Assembly (NCBI RefSeq): GCF_028712165.1
Contig: NZ_JAQTQR010000013.1
Location: 1-43,389, forward strand
Length of the DNA: 43,389 nt
Direction: 5' to 3'
Source of the DNA: Sulfuricurvum sp.
Lineage (GTDB): Bacteria; Campylobacterota; Campylobacteria; Campylobacterales; Sulfurimonadaceae
Position numbers and translations under genes: made by a program. Below the pieces are notes generated by a model. The model was not told the DNA's origin, ran no database searches, and was given only the letters and a program-made list of their open reading frames with translations. Positions 33,424-41,599 of this stretch are shown one piece after another; position 1 is the first letter of the stretch; the number at the start of each line of letters is the position of its first letter.

Positions 33424-33429
33424 ATTATA
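33424..33429 (-). promoter_or_regulatory. Candidate -10 box (TATAAT) for the glycogen operon
   Basis: A perfect TATAAT on the minus strand, preceded by a T/A-rich run (TTTTTTAAA), a pattern common in Campylobacterota promoters. It would give a leader of about 163 bases that includes the hairpin. A less perfect TATGAT at 33364-33369 is an alternative. Confidence 0.35.
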
Positions 33430-33489
33430 TTTAAAAAATAGTGTCATTTATAACGATTCTACTCAATAATTTAACCCAAAAATCGCTTG

Positions 33490-34695
33490 CTATTCCACAA
33501 TAATTGAAAAGCAATGATATTCGTTTTTATAATCGTACGTCAATTGATATCCGTGTTTGATAATAATCTTACTTACAATATTGAGACCCAAACCGAAGCC
33601 TTGCGTCGTACGAGAGCTCTCTTGTCTCGTAAAGGGGGTCAAAAAATAGCTAAAATCTTTTTCCAGCGGTTTACCGTGATTTGAAACACTGATGCGGTTT
33701 ATATCGATTTCCAGGACTATAGGGAGCCGATCGGTATATTTCAGAGCATTATCAAGCAAATTTTTCAGTGCAAGTGAAAGATAGTGGACATCACCGGATA
33801 ATATGAAATTATTTTTTATCTCAATCTTGACAGCTGACTCATCTTCAAGACAAAGTTTTGAGAGAGCTTCCATGACCAATGTTTCCGCACTGAATTTTTC
33901 AGATTGTATTGTGTCGGTCGCTTGAAGTTTTTCAATCTCCAAAAGTTCTCGCGTAAGTTGATCCAGTTCTTGGAACGAATGTTTCAGTGTCGCTTTTGCT
34001 TTGGAATCTTCGATTTGTTCCAGTGCAAACAGCCCTCTCGCAATCGGGGTACGCAGCTCATGTCCGACATCCCGCAAAAGCTCTTGACGTGAAAGAATCA
34101 AATTTTCGATAGTTTGAGCCATTTCATTATAAGTTTGTGCGACTTCTCCTATCTCATCACGTGTTCGGACTTCACTGCGGCTGCGATAGGCCCCTTTGGC
34201 AAAACTGCGCATGCTTGAAGCGATGGAATTAAGCGGTGATAACATTCGTAAGATACTGATAAAGATAATGATCAATACCGCTATATCGGCGATGACCAGT
34301 GTATTGAGTACCCACCCTTTTTTCTGAACCTCCAGAAAGCTCTTATCGTGCAAATAGATCTCTTCGTCAATGTATCGCACATGCAGAACATAATCACCGT
34401 TTTTCGCTTCAAATATTTCAAATACACCAAAGGTATGCGGTTGGCGGACAAGCATCCTTTCAGGAAGTTCCGGAGCTGTTTTTACCAAATTGATCGTTTT
34501 GAGTTTATTGTCAAGTTCATTAGCCGATGATGTTGCCATCCAACCAAATATTTTACGCCCGTCAACGATATATTTTTGAAGTATGAGAGATTCGTATTTT
34601 TGAGTATTGATCGTATCGATTTGATACCCTATTCCGATCATAAGGAGAAGACTGATACTGAATAAGAGTGTAATTTTGGTAAATATCGACATCAT
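33490..34695 (-). CDS. Sensor histidine kinase, ArsS/OmpR-partner type
   Basis: A 401-residue inner-membrane kinase. Membrane helices are at about 7-27 and 128-151, enclosing a short periplasmic domain (about 28-127). HAMP lies at about 150-200. The HisKA motif is RDVGHELRTPIARG (208-221) with phospho-acceptor H212. The ATPase boxes are LKNLLDNALKYTD (N box) and GFGLGLNIVSKII (G box), then HCFSIIVE at the end. The DVGHELRTPI form is typical of the ArsS-type kinases of Campylobacterota. The start codon follows the regulator stop directly. It is the last gene of the cytochrome operon and probably reports envelope or redox state together with the Spy-like protein. Confidence 0.93.
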   Translation of the reverse strand: MMSIFTKITLLFSISLLLMIGIGYQIDTINTQKYESLILQKYIVDGRKIFGWMATSSANELDNKLKTINLVKTAPELPERMLVRQPHTFGVFEIFEAKNGDYVLHVRYIDEEIYLHDKSFLEVQKKGWVLNTLVIADIAVLIIIFISILRMLSPLNSIASSMRSFAKGAYRSRSEVRTRDEIGEVAQTYNEMAQTIENLILSRQELLRDVGHELRTPIARGLFALEQIEDSKAKATLKHSFQELDQLTRELLEIEKLQATDTIQSEKFSAETLVMEALSKLCLEDESAVKIEIKNNFILSGDVHYLSLALKNLLDNALKYTDRLPIVLEIDINRISVSNHGKPLEKDFSYFLTPFTRQESSRTTQGFGLGLNIVSKIIIKHGYQLTYDYKNEYHCFSIIVE

Positions 34696-35367
34696 TTATC
34701 CTGTAAATTTGTAGCCGATTCCCCAAACCGATTTGATATAGCGGGGTTCTTTGGCATCATCGCCGATTTTTAGACGGATATTGCTGATATGCATATCGAT
34801 AGTTCGGTGTTTGGTATCGTCACCCAAGCCTAATGAACCGATGATCTGATCACGGGAGAGGTTTTTACCCCGATTTTTAACCAACAGCCAAAAAATATCG
34901 AATTCGATCCGTGTCAGATCGATCGGATAACCGTCCATACTGACGGATTTATTTGATTCATCAATCGTGAAATCAGATACGATGTGTTCATTTTTTCGTC
35001 CGTAGCGGCGTAAAACCGCTTCCAAACGCAACACCAACTCCCGCGGTTCATACGGTTTATCGAGATAATCGTCGGCTCCGAGATCGTAGCCGTATATTTT
35101 GTTGCCGATATCGGTGCGGGCAGAAGAGATAATGATGGGGATGTCGAGTCGGCTTTTAATCATTTTTGCTACATCAAATCCATCCATACCGGGAAGCATC
35201 AGATCCAAAACGACAATATCATATACCTCTTTTCGTTCCAGCAAGGATGCAAGAGCATCTTTGGGATTGGAAAAACCTTTTACTTCAAATCCGTAAGGCT
35301 CCAAAAATGAGATCATCATCTCTTGCAGGGGAATGTCATCTTCGATCAAAAGAACTTTTTTACTCAA
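34696..35367 (-). CDS. OmpR-family response regulator
   Basis: A 223-residue regulator. The receiver domain (1-120) has the acidic pair IEDD (8-11), phospho-acceptor D55 in VLDLMLPGMDG, and the K of DKPYEPREL. The C-terminal winged helix (about 128-222) ends IKSVWGIGYKF, the OmpR/PhoB signature. The start is TTG (35367) with GGGAG 7 bases upstream; it overlaps the Spy-like gene by 8 bases. The kinase follows immediately. OmpR-type regulators bind direct repeats with an 11-base period; such repeats are found upstream of the operon (37900-37917), which suggests autoregulation. Confidence 0.93.
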   Translation of the reverse strand: MSKKVLLIEDDIPLQEMMISFLEPYGFEVKGFSNPKDALASLLERKEVYDIVVLDLMLPGMDGFDVAKMIKSRLDIPIIISSARTDIGNKIYGYDLGADDYLDKPYEPRELVLRLEAVLRRYGRKNEHIVSDFTIDESNKSVSMDGYPIDLTRIEFDIFWLLVKNRGKNLSRDQIIGSLGLGDDTKHRTIDMHISNIRLKIGDDAKEPRYIKSVWGIGYKFTG

Positions 35368-35746
35368 TCTCCCACTCCCTCATATGCTGAATGAATCGTC
35401 GCTTTTGCTCCGGAGTCAAAATCGTATGAAGACGCTCAAACAATCGTACCCGAATCTCAATCGACATACGTTCCATTTCCAAATTTTTAGCACGAAACGA
35501 TTCGGTATCGAACGTCGGAGCAAGAAACAGTCCGTTAATATCCTGCTGTGTTTGCTTGCTTTGATGATGATATTTGCGATATGCCTGCTGATACTCTTTC
35601 ATCGCATCCTCAACAGAGCGATGTTGTTGCTGTGTTAACCCTAAATCATCCAGATCCATCGGAAAACGGTGTCCGTCGTTGTCGGCATAAGAAGGACTAA
35701 ACCATGCCAAACAAAGTGACATTCCCAACAACATAATCCATTTCAT
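35360..35746 (-). CDS. Spy/CpxP-family periplasmic protein
   Basis: A 128-residue exported protein. Residues 1-21 form a signal peptide (MKWIMLLGMSLCLAWFSPSYA) with cleavage before DN. The mature protein is helical and carries both LTxxQ motifs of the family: LTQQQ (37-41) and LTPEQ (110-114). CpxP and Spy are periplasmic chaperones; CpxP also restrains its cognate sensor kinase. Here the gene sits directly before the response regulator and kinase, overlapping by 8 bases, which repeats the Cpx arrangement, so it may act as an accessory sensor for that kinase. Residues between the motifs are rich in Gln and His, so metal binding is possible. It lies downstream of the cytochrome genes and is likely cotranscribed. 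Confidence 0.85.
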   Translation of the reverse strand: MKWIMLLGMSLCLAWFSPSYADNDGHRFPMDLDDLGLTQQQHRSVEDAMKEYQQAYRKYHHQSKQTQQDINGLFLAPTFDTESFRAKNLEMERMSIEIRVRLFERLHTILTPEQKRRFIQHMREWEIE

Positions 35747-35758
35747 TTACTCCCCCTT

Positions 35759-36862
35759 TCATATCGCTTTGATCGCATTATCTTCAATCGTCCCCTGCTC
35801 TACATCGCTATGGCACGCTTTACAGTTTGCGCGGCTTTTCACACTGTCGCGCTTAAAGACCTCAGCAGGTATATCCCTGTGCGTCCGTTTCCAAAACGGT
35901 GTTTGGGTAAATGCTATCATATCGCGATTTTGAAGCGATTGCATCATTTTTACCGACATCTCCTGTTGTGAACTCTCTGCAGAGTGTGCCAGAAGATAGG
36001 CTAAAATCGTTTTATGATCCGCAGGATCAAGCGAAGCATCATCGCCGAAATGGTTCGATAAATCCCCCATCAGTTTTGTCCACGATTCTCTCGCTAACAG
36101 CGTCGGAGGATATAGAGTATGACAGGAACCGCACTCATTGACAAAAGCCGGATTGGCTTTTGCATAATCGACTTTTTCATTGTAGCCGAGGGTGATCGGA
36201 TTGTTCGGTACACTGAGTGTATAGATAAGGAATACAATGGTTCCGCCGATTCCTATGATTGCAACCATTTTTTGTGTTAATGACAATACGGCACTTTCAC
36301 CCTCCATATTTTTGTGTCCGTCAATAATTGAGTTAAGCGTGCGATCCGATTTGTGCAGCACTCTATCGCTCAACACTCCCATTACATGCGCCGCTATCAA
36401 GACCCATAACAGATTGACAAAAAACTCATGTATCTCACCGAACCATTTCATATCTGAAAAGTAACCTGCATGCAAAAATGCGAGTATCCCTCTATTTTCC
36501 TGTATCCCATAAGCAAGCATTCCGCTTATTGTTGCAAGTGCAACGGTTGCGAGCATCGCGATCATTACAAAACTAGCTGCCGGATTATGGCCGACATAGT
36601 GTCGAGTCGGATTAAAGAGCGATAAGAGATATTCTTTCAGCGCGTCGAAGCGCAGAGTAAAATCACCAAAACGGGAATATTTAGGTCCCATAATCCCCCA
36701 TACGATGCGAAACACCAGCAATACCCCTACCGCACTGCCGATCGCCGCATGCAAAGAGAGCCATCGATCTTCCAACGAGGCGATCCACGCCCCGAGAATC
36801 AAAGAAACAAACAGCCAGTGAAACAACCGTGTCGGAAGTGTCCAAACATATACCCGTTTCAT
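35759..36862 (-). CDS. Cytochrome b561-type membrane protein fused to dihaem cytochrome c
   Basis: A 367-residue membrane protein. Residues 1-185 are a Ni/Fe-hydrogenase/thiosulfate-reductase type cytochrome b with four helices (about 12-30, 37-58, 96-118, 148-166) and haem-ligand histidines such as H15, H38, H145 and H159. A further helix at 198-217 leads to a periplasmic domain (225-367) with two c-type haem sites, CGSCH (244-248) and CKACH (347-351). The domain is strongly similar to the separate dihaem protein encoded next (SLDPADHKTI is identical in both). It would pass quinol electrons to the dihaem cytochrome and the SHP-type protein. In R. sphaeroides the b and DHC parts are separate genes; the fusion is notable. 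Confidence 0.88.
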   Translation of the reverse strand: MKRVYVWTLPTRLFHWLFVSLILGAWIASLEDRWLSLHAAIGSAVGVLLVFRIVWGIMGPKYSRFGDFTLRFDALKEYLLSLFNPTRHYVGHNPAASFVMIAMLATVALATISGMLAYGIQENRGILAFLHAGYFSDMKWFGEIHEFFVNLLWVLIAAHVMGVLSDRVLHKSDRTLNSIIDGHKNMEGESAVLSLTQKMVAIIGIGGTIVFLIYTLSVPNNPITLGYNEKVDYAKANPAFVNECGSCHTLYPPTLLARESWTKLMGDLSNHFGDDASLDPADHKTILAYLLAHSAESSQQEMSVKMMQSLQNRDMIAFTQTPFWKRTHRDIPAEVFKRDSVKSRANCKACHSDVEQGTIEDNAIKAI

Positions 36863-36875
36863 AGTAATCTCCTAT

Positions 36876-37412
36876 TTATTCCCAACTGCCGTAATTTGGG
36901 ATTCGAATTTCGCGTTCACGATAACTGCCGCTTGCCGCTTTCGTATGACATGCGGCACAATTTGCGAAACTTTTGACTTCCGCTTGCGTGACCATTTTTT
37001 GCGCTACCTCACGATGTTCCCGTTTAAAATTCGGTGTTTCAGAAATACGCATCGCGATCTCTCCGCCCATTCCGGTCATACGATCATTTCTTGAGGCATG
37101 TGTTGCCAAATAGTTTTGGATCGTTTTGTGATCTGCCGGATCGAGCGAAGCATTCGTTCCGAAATGGCTGTCCAACGTATTCATCGTTTTGTCCCATGAA
37201 CGCTTAGGCAAAAACTCGGGCTGATAGGCAATATGACATGCTCCACACTCTTTTTGATACAACGCCATCGTTGTCTTATCTTGTTTGGTCATCGGTTTTG
37301 CAACCACAGAAGAAGAACGGTGTTCATGTTCTTCATAATCGTCTTCTGCGTAAAGATACGCTCCGCCTGCCAGAATAAGTGCGGCTACTGATATATTTAA
37401 TAATGTTTTCAT
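36876..37412 (-). CDS. Dihaem cytochrome c (DHC-type)
   Basis: A 178-residue periplasmic cytochrome with signal peptide 1-22 (cleavage near YAEDD). Haem sites are CGACH (56-60) and CAACH (152-156). Between them, WDKTMNTLDSHFGTNASLDPADHKTIQNYL matches the domain at the C-terminus of the cytochrome b fusion, and the spacing of the haem motifs is the same (about 92-99 residues). DHC is the proposed electron donor to SHP in Rhodobacter sphaeroides. An acidic/His-rich stretch (EDDYEEHEHRSSS, 23-35) follows the signal peptide. The ATG has GGAG upstream. It lies between the SHP-type gene and the cytochrome b fusion, 12 and 13 bases away. Confidence 0.9.
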   Translation of the reverse strand: MKTLLNISVAALILAGGAYLYAEDDYEEHEHRSSSVVAKPMTKQDKTTMALYQKECGACHIAYQPEFLPKRSWDKTMNTLDSHFGTNASLDPADHKTIQNYLATHASRNDRMTGMGGEIAMRISETPNFKREHREVAQKMVTQAEVKSFANCAACHTKAASGSYREREIRIPNYGSWE

Positions 37413-37424
37413 TGTATTGCTCCG

Positions 37425-37832
37425 TTAATTTTTCATAATATAGGTGAGGACATCACCTTTTTCTTGTGCAGTTCCCTCACGGGCATAAACATCCATGAAA
37501 TTGCGTCTAAGCCATTTGGTAACCTCTTTGGTACTGGTAAGACGCTGAGGATTTGTACTCGGAGAGAGCGGATCTATCACTTTTCCGGTCAAAGCATTTT
37601 TTCCCGGATTGGCCAGATTGAGAGTATGACAACTGGTACATGCCATCGGCTTGCCTTGTTTTCCGGTGTGGGTTGAGGTAAAAATCTCTTTTCCTCTGGC
37701 AGCGTCAAATCCGCTGAACGAGCGATTTTCCGTTTTTGCTGCAGTTTCCAGTTCTTTCATATATTGAACAACTTCGGGTGATGCCGCCATAAGCGACATC
37801 GAGAACATAGCGACGATTGCAAGGTATTTCAT
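37425..37832 (-). CDS. SHP-type monohaem cytochrome c (DUF1924)
   Basis: A 135-residue exported cytochrome. Signal peptide is 1-17 (cleavage near MAASP). One haem site, CTSCH (65-69), and the C-terminal WLRRNFMDVYAREGTAQEKGDVLTYIM (107-133) match the DUF1924/sphaeroides haem protein family. SHP is a high-spin cytochrome that binds oxygen and in which an Asn is the sixth haem ligand; N111 here is the likely counterpart (inference). It heads the SHP-DHC-cytochrome b operon, which is the gene set known from Rhodobacter and others. The ATG has AGGAGGAAGG just upstream. Its physiological substrate is unclear; oxygen, NO or nitrogen oxyanions have been proposed for the family. Confidence 0.87.
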   Translation of the reverse strand: MKYLAIVAMFSMSLMAASPEVVQYMKELETAAKTENRSFSGFDAARGKEIFTSTHTGKQGKPMACTSCHTLNLANPGKNALTGKVIDPLSPSTNPQRLTSTKEVTKWLRRNFMDVYAREGTAQEKGDVLTYIMKN

Positions 37833-37899
37833 AACCTTCCTCCTGTTTATTTGATGTTCAAATAGTAAAACAAAGGTGTCAATACGTTCCGTCTATTCT

Positions 37900-37917
37900 C
37901 TTGACACTTTCTTGACA
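37900..37917. promoter_or_regulatory. Tandem repeats with 11-base period, candidate response-regulator box
   Basis: Two identical heptamers CTTGACA begin at 37900 and 37911, exactly 11 bases apart; on the minus strand they read TGTCAAG twice. Direct repeats of 6-7 bases at 11-base period are the standard target of OmpR/PhoB-type regulators, and such a regulator is encoded in the operon downstream. They lie 68-85 bases before the SHP-type start. Confidence 0.5.
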
Positions 37918-37926
37918 TTTATATGG

Positions 37927-37948
37927 TTCTTAGAAGTTCTTCCAAGAA
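37927..37948. promoter_or_regulatory. Imperfect palindrome, candidate operator of nifJ
   Basis: Left arm TTCTTAGAAG and right arm CTTCCAAGAA (9 of 10 complementary), separated by TT. It lies about 45 bases upstream of the nifJ -10 box. Size and symmetry fit a dimeric repressor or activator site; the protein is unknown. Confidence 0.35.
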
Positions 37949-37992
37949 TTAAAAATTACGATTAAATTTCAGTTCGGTCTACTAACTTGGGC

Positions 37993-37998
37993 TATAAT
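37993..37998 (+). promoter_or_regulatory. Candidate -10 box (TATAAT) of nifJ
   Basis: A perfect TATAAT 35 bases before the nifJ ATG. The -35 area (37970-37975) has no consensus match. The predicted leader (about 28 bases) contains the GGAG ribosome site at 38023-38026. Confidence 0.5.
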
Positions 37999-38033
37999 GT
38001 AAAACCGTAAATTTTATTGGATGGAGCAACTCT

Positions 38034-41000
38034 ATGTCTGAATCCACTACCATTACCGTCGATGGAAATGAAGCCGTCGCACTGGTCGCCCATAAAATCA
38101 ATGAAGTCATCGCGATATACCCCATAACCCCCTCATCCCCCATGGGAGAATTCAGCGATATTTACAGTTCCAAAGGGGAAAAAAATATTTTTGGAACGGT
38201 TCCTGAAGTGTACGAAATGCAAAGCGAAGGGGGAGCCAGCGGCGCCGTTCACGGTTCCCTCCAAACAGGAGCCCTGACGACTACGTTTACCGCTTCGCAG
38301 GGCCTTTTGCTAATGATCCCCAATATGTACAAAATTGCAGGAGAACTCACTTCAACGGTTTTTCATGTCGCCGCACGTTCTCTGGCCGCGCAGGGGCTCT
38401 CTATTTTCGGAGATCATCAAGATGTGATGGGAGTTCGGCAGACCGGTTTTGCCCTTTTGGCCTCAAACTCGGTTCAGGAAGCCCACGATTTTGCCCTCAT
38501 ATCCCAAGCGGCATCTCTGCGCTCTCGAATCCCATTTCTGCATTTTTTTGACGGGTTCCGGACATCGCATGAAGTGAGCCGGATAGAACAGCTAAAAATC
38601 GATGATCTAAAAGCGATGATCGATCCGGAATTGGTAGCACAGCACCGAAAGCGGGGGTTAAACCCTGATCATCCCGTCCTAAGAGGAACTTCCCAAAATC
38701 CGGATGTCTATTTCCAGGGTCGCGAAAGCGTCAACCGCTACTATCAGGCATTGCCGGGTATTCTGCAAAATGAGATGGATCGTTTTTATGAATTGACAGG
38801 ACGCCGATACAACCTGTTTGACTATTGCGGTGCCGAGGATGCGGAGCGTATCCTCGTTCTCATGGGATCCGGTGCCGAAGCGGTCGAAGAGAGCGTAGCG
38901 TATTTAAATACCCAAGGTTCCAAAGTGGGAATGATCAAAGTTCGTCTCGCGTTGCCGTTTGCACAAGAGGCCTTTATACAAGCGCTTCCGAAATCACTCA
39001 AATCCATCGCCGTATTGGATCGAACCAAAGAATCCGGAAGTTTGGGAGAGCCGCTGTATCACGATGTCGTGACGACCCTTTTTGAGCATCGGGATACGTT
39101 CCGTGTTATGCCAACCATTATCGGGGGGAGATACGGACTCTCATCCAAAGAGTTTACTCCTGCCATGATCATCGGAATTTTCGACGAATTGGCCAAAACA
39201 ACTCCGAAAAATCATTTTACCGTCGGTATTGATGATGATGTGACCTTTACGTCACTGCAATACGATCACGATTTTATTTTGGAAAACAGTGACCAGTTTC
39301 AGGCGGTTTTTTACGGACTGGGTTCGGACGGTACCGTCGGTGCGAACAAAAATACAATCAAGATCATCGGAACCCAAACCGATAATTATGCACAAGGATA
39401 TTTTGTTTACGACTCCAAAAAGTCGGGCTCGATGACTACCTCGCATCTGCGTTTCGGAAGCAAACCGATACAATCGAGCTATCTCATCCAAAAAGCCGAT
39501 TTTGTCGCCGTGCACCAGGCCGTATTCCTCGAAAAACTCGATTTGCTCGATATTGCCAAACCCGGTGCTATCTTTTTGCTCAATTCTCCGTATCCGAAAG
39601 AAGAAGTATGGAATAGATTGCCTCGCGTGACACAAGAACAGATCATTGCCAAACAGATACGATTCTTCGCAATCGATGCCTATAAAGTTGCACAGGCATC
39701 CAAAATGGGACGACGAATCAACACCGTGATGCAGACGTGTTTCTTTGCTATCAGCGGGATTCTCAGCAAAGACGAAGCGATGCGAAAGATCAAAGCCTCT
39801 ATCCAAAAAACCTACGGCGCAAAAGGGGATGTCATCGTTCAAATGAACTATGACGCCGTGGATACAACCCTCGAAAATCTCTATGAAATCAAAGTCCCGG
39901 ATAATGCGAACAGCTCACAAGCCCTTCATCCGATTCTCAAAGGGGATATGACTCCGTTCATCGAGGAGGTGATCGGAAAAATAAGCGCTTTCAAAGGGGA
40001 TCAGGTTCGTGTATCCCAAATGCCGGATGACGGCACATGGCCTACCGGAACGGCACAATATGAAAAACGCAATATTGCTCAGGAAGTTCCGTTTTGGGAT
40101 GCCGATACCTGTATCCAATGCAACAAATGCGTCTCTGCATGCCCCCATTCCGTCATCCGCTCGAGTATTTTCGACGTATCCTTTCTGGAGAATGCACCGC
40201 AAGGATTCAGTGCCAAAGCGGCAAAAGGGAAAGAGTACACAGAAAACGACCGCTTCGCAATATCGGTTGCCGTCGAGGACTGTACCGGCTGTGCACTGTG
40301 CGTAGAAGTGTGTCCGGCCAAAAACAAATCCCAAACCAATCTCAAAGCGATCAATATGGTGCTGCAGCTGCCGTTGCGCGAAAGCGGAATCAAGCAGTGG
40401 GATTTTTTCCTCTCGTTGCCTAAAATGGATCGTTCTTCTCTCGATCACAGCAATCTCAAAGATTCACAGTTCCTCGAACCTCTTTTCGAATTTAGCGGTG
40501 CATGTCCGGGATGCGGAGAGACCCCTTATGTCAAACTCGCATCTCAGCTTTTCGGGGATCGTATGGTCATCGCCAACGCAACCGGATGCAGTTCTATCTA
40601 TGGCGGCAATCTTCCTACGACACCGTGGCGTAAAAATGACGAGGGAAAAGGACCGGCATGGTCGAATTCGCTGTTTGAAGACAATGCGGAGTTTGGATTA
40701 GGATTTCGTCTGGCCATCGATTCGCATACAGACCGTGCAAAACAATTGCTTGAAAATCTAAAAGATAAGCTAGACCCTTCTGCGGTCACCGATATTCTTA
40801 ACGCCGAACAGCATGATGAAGCACAGATCAATGCCCAACGACAACGGGTTGAATTGCTCAAAAAATCGTTGGAAGCACTTGATCATGACGATGCCAAAAC
40901 GCTGATCGAATTGAGTGATTATCTGGTCAAAAAGTCGGTCTGGATCATGGGCGGCGACGGATGGGCGTACGATATCGGATACGGAGGGCTCGATCATGTC

Positions 41001-41597
41001 CTGGCCAGCGGTAAGAATGTCAACATTCTCGTCCTCGATACACAAGTCTATTCCAACACCGGAGGTCAGCAGTCCAAAGCGACCTTCACCGGTGCCGTGG
41101 CAAAATTTGCCGCAGGTGGAAAAGCGGCTATGCCGAAAGATCTCGCGGCAATGGCTATCAATTATCAAAACGTCTATGTCGCGAAAGTCTCAATGGGAGC
41201 AAACGACACGGCTACCGTAAAAGCGTTTGTCGAAGCGGAACGTTATGACGGCCCTTCGATCATCATCGCCTATTCGCATTGTGTCGCACACGGATATGAT
41301 CTGAAATACGGATTTGATCAGCAAAAAAGAGCCGTAGACAGCGGTCTGTGGCCGATATTCCGTTTTAACCCCGACAAGATCAAAGAGGGTCAAAATCCGA
41401 TGACGCTCGATTACAAAGGGCCTAAAATCGATGTAAAAGATTTTATGTATCGTGAAACCCGATTTAAAATGGCAGAAAAAATGAACAAAGAGGCCGCGGA
41501 TTCTTATTTGGCTACCGCATCCCAAACTGCCCAATCGCTCTATCACCGATACCAAAATCTGCACGCGTATTATCAACCGTCCGAGGAGAAGGAATAA
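38034..41597 (+). CDS. nifJ: Pyruvate:ferredoxin (flavodoxin) oxidoreductase, NifJ-type
   Basis: A 1187-residue single-chain PFOR that converts pyruvate + CoA to acetyl-CoA + CO2 and reduces ferredoxin or flavodoxin; it can also run in reverse for CO2 fixation. Domain I begins with YPITPSSPMGE (about 30-40). The two ferredoxin-type 4Fe-4S sets are CIQCNKCVSACPH (about 691-703) and CTGCALCVEVCPAKN (about 747-761). The third cluster begins CPGCGETPYVK (about 824). The TPP site is GGDGWAYDIGYGGLDHVL with YSNTGGQ (about 972-1012). Length is normal for NifJ (about 1170-1200). Many Campylobacterota use instead the multi-subunit PorABCD, so the single-chain form is worth noting. It is followed by a DHOD-like gene after 2 bases. 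Confidence 0.95.
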   Translation: MSESTTITVDGNEAVALVAHKINEVIAIYPITPSSPMGEFSDIYSSKGEKNIFGTVPEVYEMQSEGGASGAVHGSLQTGALTTTFTASQGLLLMIPNMYKIAGELTSTVFHVAARSLAAQGLSIFGDHQDVMGVRQTGFALLASNSVQEAHDFALISQAASLRSRIPFLHFFDGFRTSHEVSRIEQLKIDDLKAMIDPELVAQHRKRGLNPDHPVLRGTSQNPDVYFQGRESVNRYYQALPGILQNEMDRFYELTGRRYNLFDYCGAEDAERILVLMGSGAEAVEESVAYLNTQGSKVGMIKVRLALPFAQEAFIQALPKSLKSIAVLDRTKESGSLGEPLYHDVVTTLFEHRDTFRVMPTIIGGRYGLSSKEFTPAMIIGIFDELAKTTPKNHFTVGIDDDVTFTSLQYDHDFILENSDQFQAVFYGLGSDGTVGANKNTIKIIGTQTDNYAQGYFVYDSKKSGSMTTSHLRFGSKPIQSSYLIQKADFVAVHQAVFLEKLDLLDIAKPGAIFLLNSPYPKEEVWNRLPRVTQEQIIAKQIRFFAIDAYKVAQASKMGRRINTVMQTCFFAISGILSKDEAMRKIKASIQKTYGAKGDVIVQMNYDAVDTTLENLYEIKVPDNANSSQALHPILKGDMTPFIEEVIGKISAFKGDQVRVSQMPDDGTWPTGTAQYEKRNIAQEVPFWDADTCIQCNKCVSACPHSVIRSSIFDVSFLENAPQGFSAKAAKGKEYTENDRFAISVAVEDCTGCALCVEVCPAKNKSQTNLKAINMVLQLPLRESGIKQWDFFLSLPKMDRSSLDHSNLKDSQFLEPLFEFSGACPGCGETPYVKLASQLFGDRMVIANATGCSSIYGGNLPTTPWRKNDEGKGPAWSNSLFEDNAEFGLGFRLAIDSHTDRAKQLLENLKDKLDPSAVTDILNAEQHDEAQINAQRQRVELLKKSLEALDHDDAKTLIELSDYLVKKSVWIMGGDGWAYDIGYGGLDHVLASGKNVNILVLDTQVYSNTGGQQSKATFTGAVAKFAAGGKAAMPKDLAAMAINYQNVYVAKVSMGANDTATVKAFVEAERYDGPSIIIAYSHCVAHGYDLKYGFDQQKRAVDSGLWPIFRFNPDKIKEGQNPMTLDYKGPKIDVKDFMYRETRFKMAEKMNKEAADSYLATASQTAQSLYHRYQNLHAYYQPSEEKE

Positions 41598-41599
41598 TC

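Larger units (their letters stand above)
33255..33489. other. Leader/promoter region of the glycogen operon
   Basis: The largest gene-free gap (235 bases), between the fusion gene and the sensor kinase, both leftward. It is AT-rich, holds the candidate promoter at 33424-33429 and the RNA hairpin at 33282-33308, listed separately. Nothing in it looks like a terminator for the kinase operon, and no small open frame with a ribosome site was seen. Confidence 0.5.
37833..38033. other. Divergent regulatory region, cytochrome operon / nifJ
   Basis: A 201-base gap with signals for both directions: tandem TTGACA repeats (37900-37917), a 22-base imperfect palindrome (37927-37948) and the nifJ -10 box (37993-37998), each listed separately. 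A further TTGACA on the minus strand lies at 37877-37882. A possible minus-strand -10 for the cytochrome operon is TACTAT at 37862-37867. No gene is seen. Confidence 0.5.

Noticed and set aside
33401-33489. Terminator after the sensor kinase gene
   Set aside because: The best stem (about 7 base pairs with one U-G) has a loop of about 25 bases and no U-run directly after it.
39252-39842. Open frame of 196 codons on the minus strand
   Set aside because: Antisense to nifJ; no ribosome site or family resemblance.
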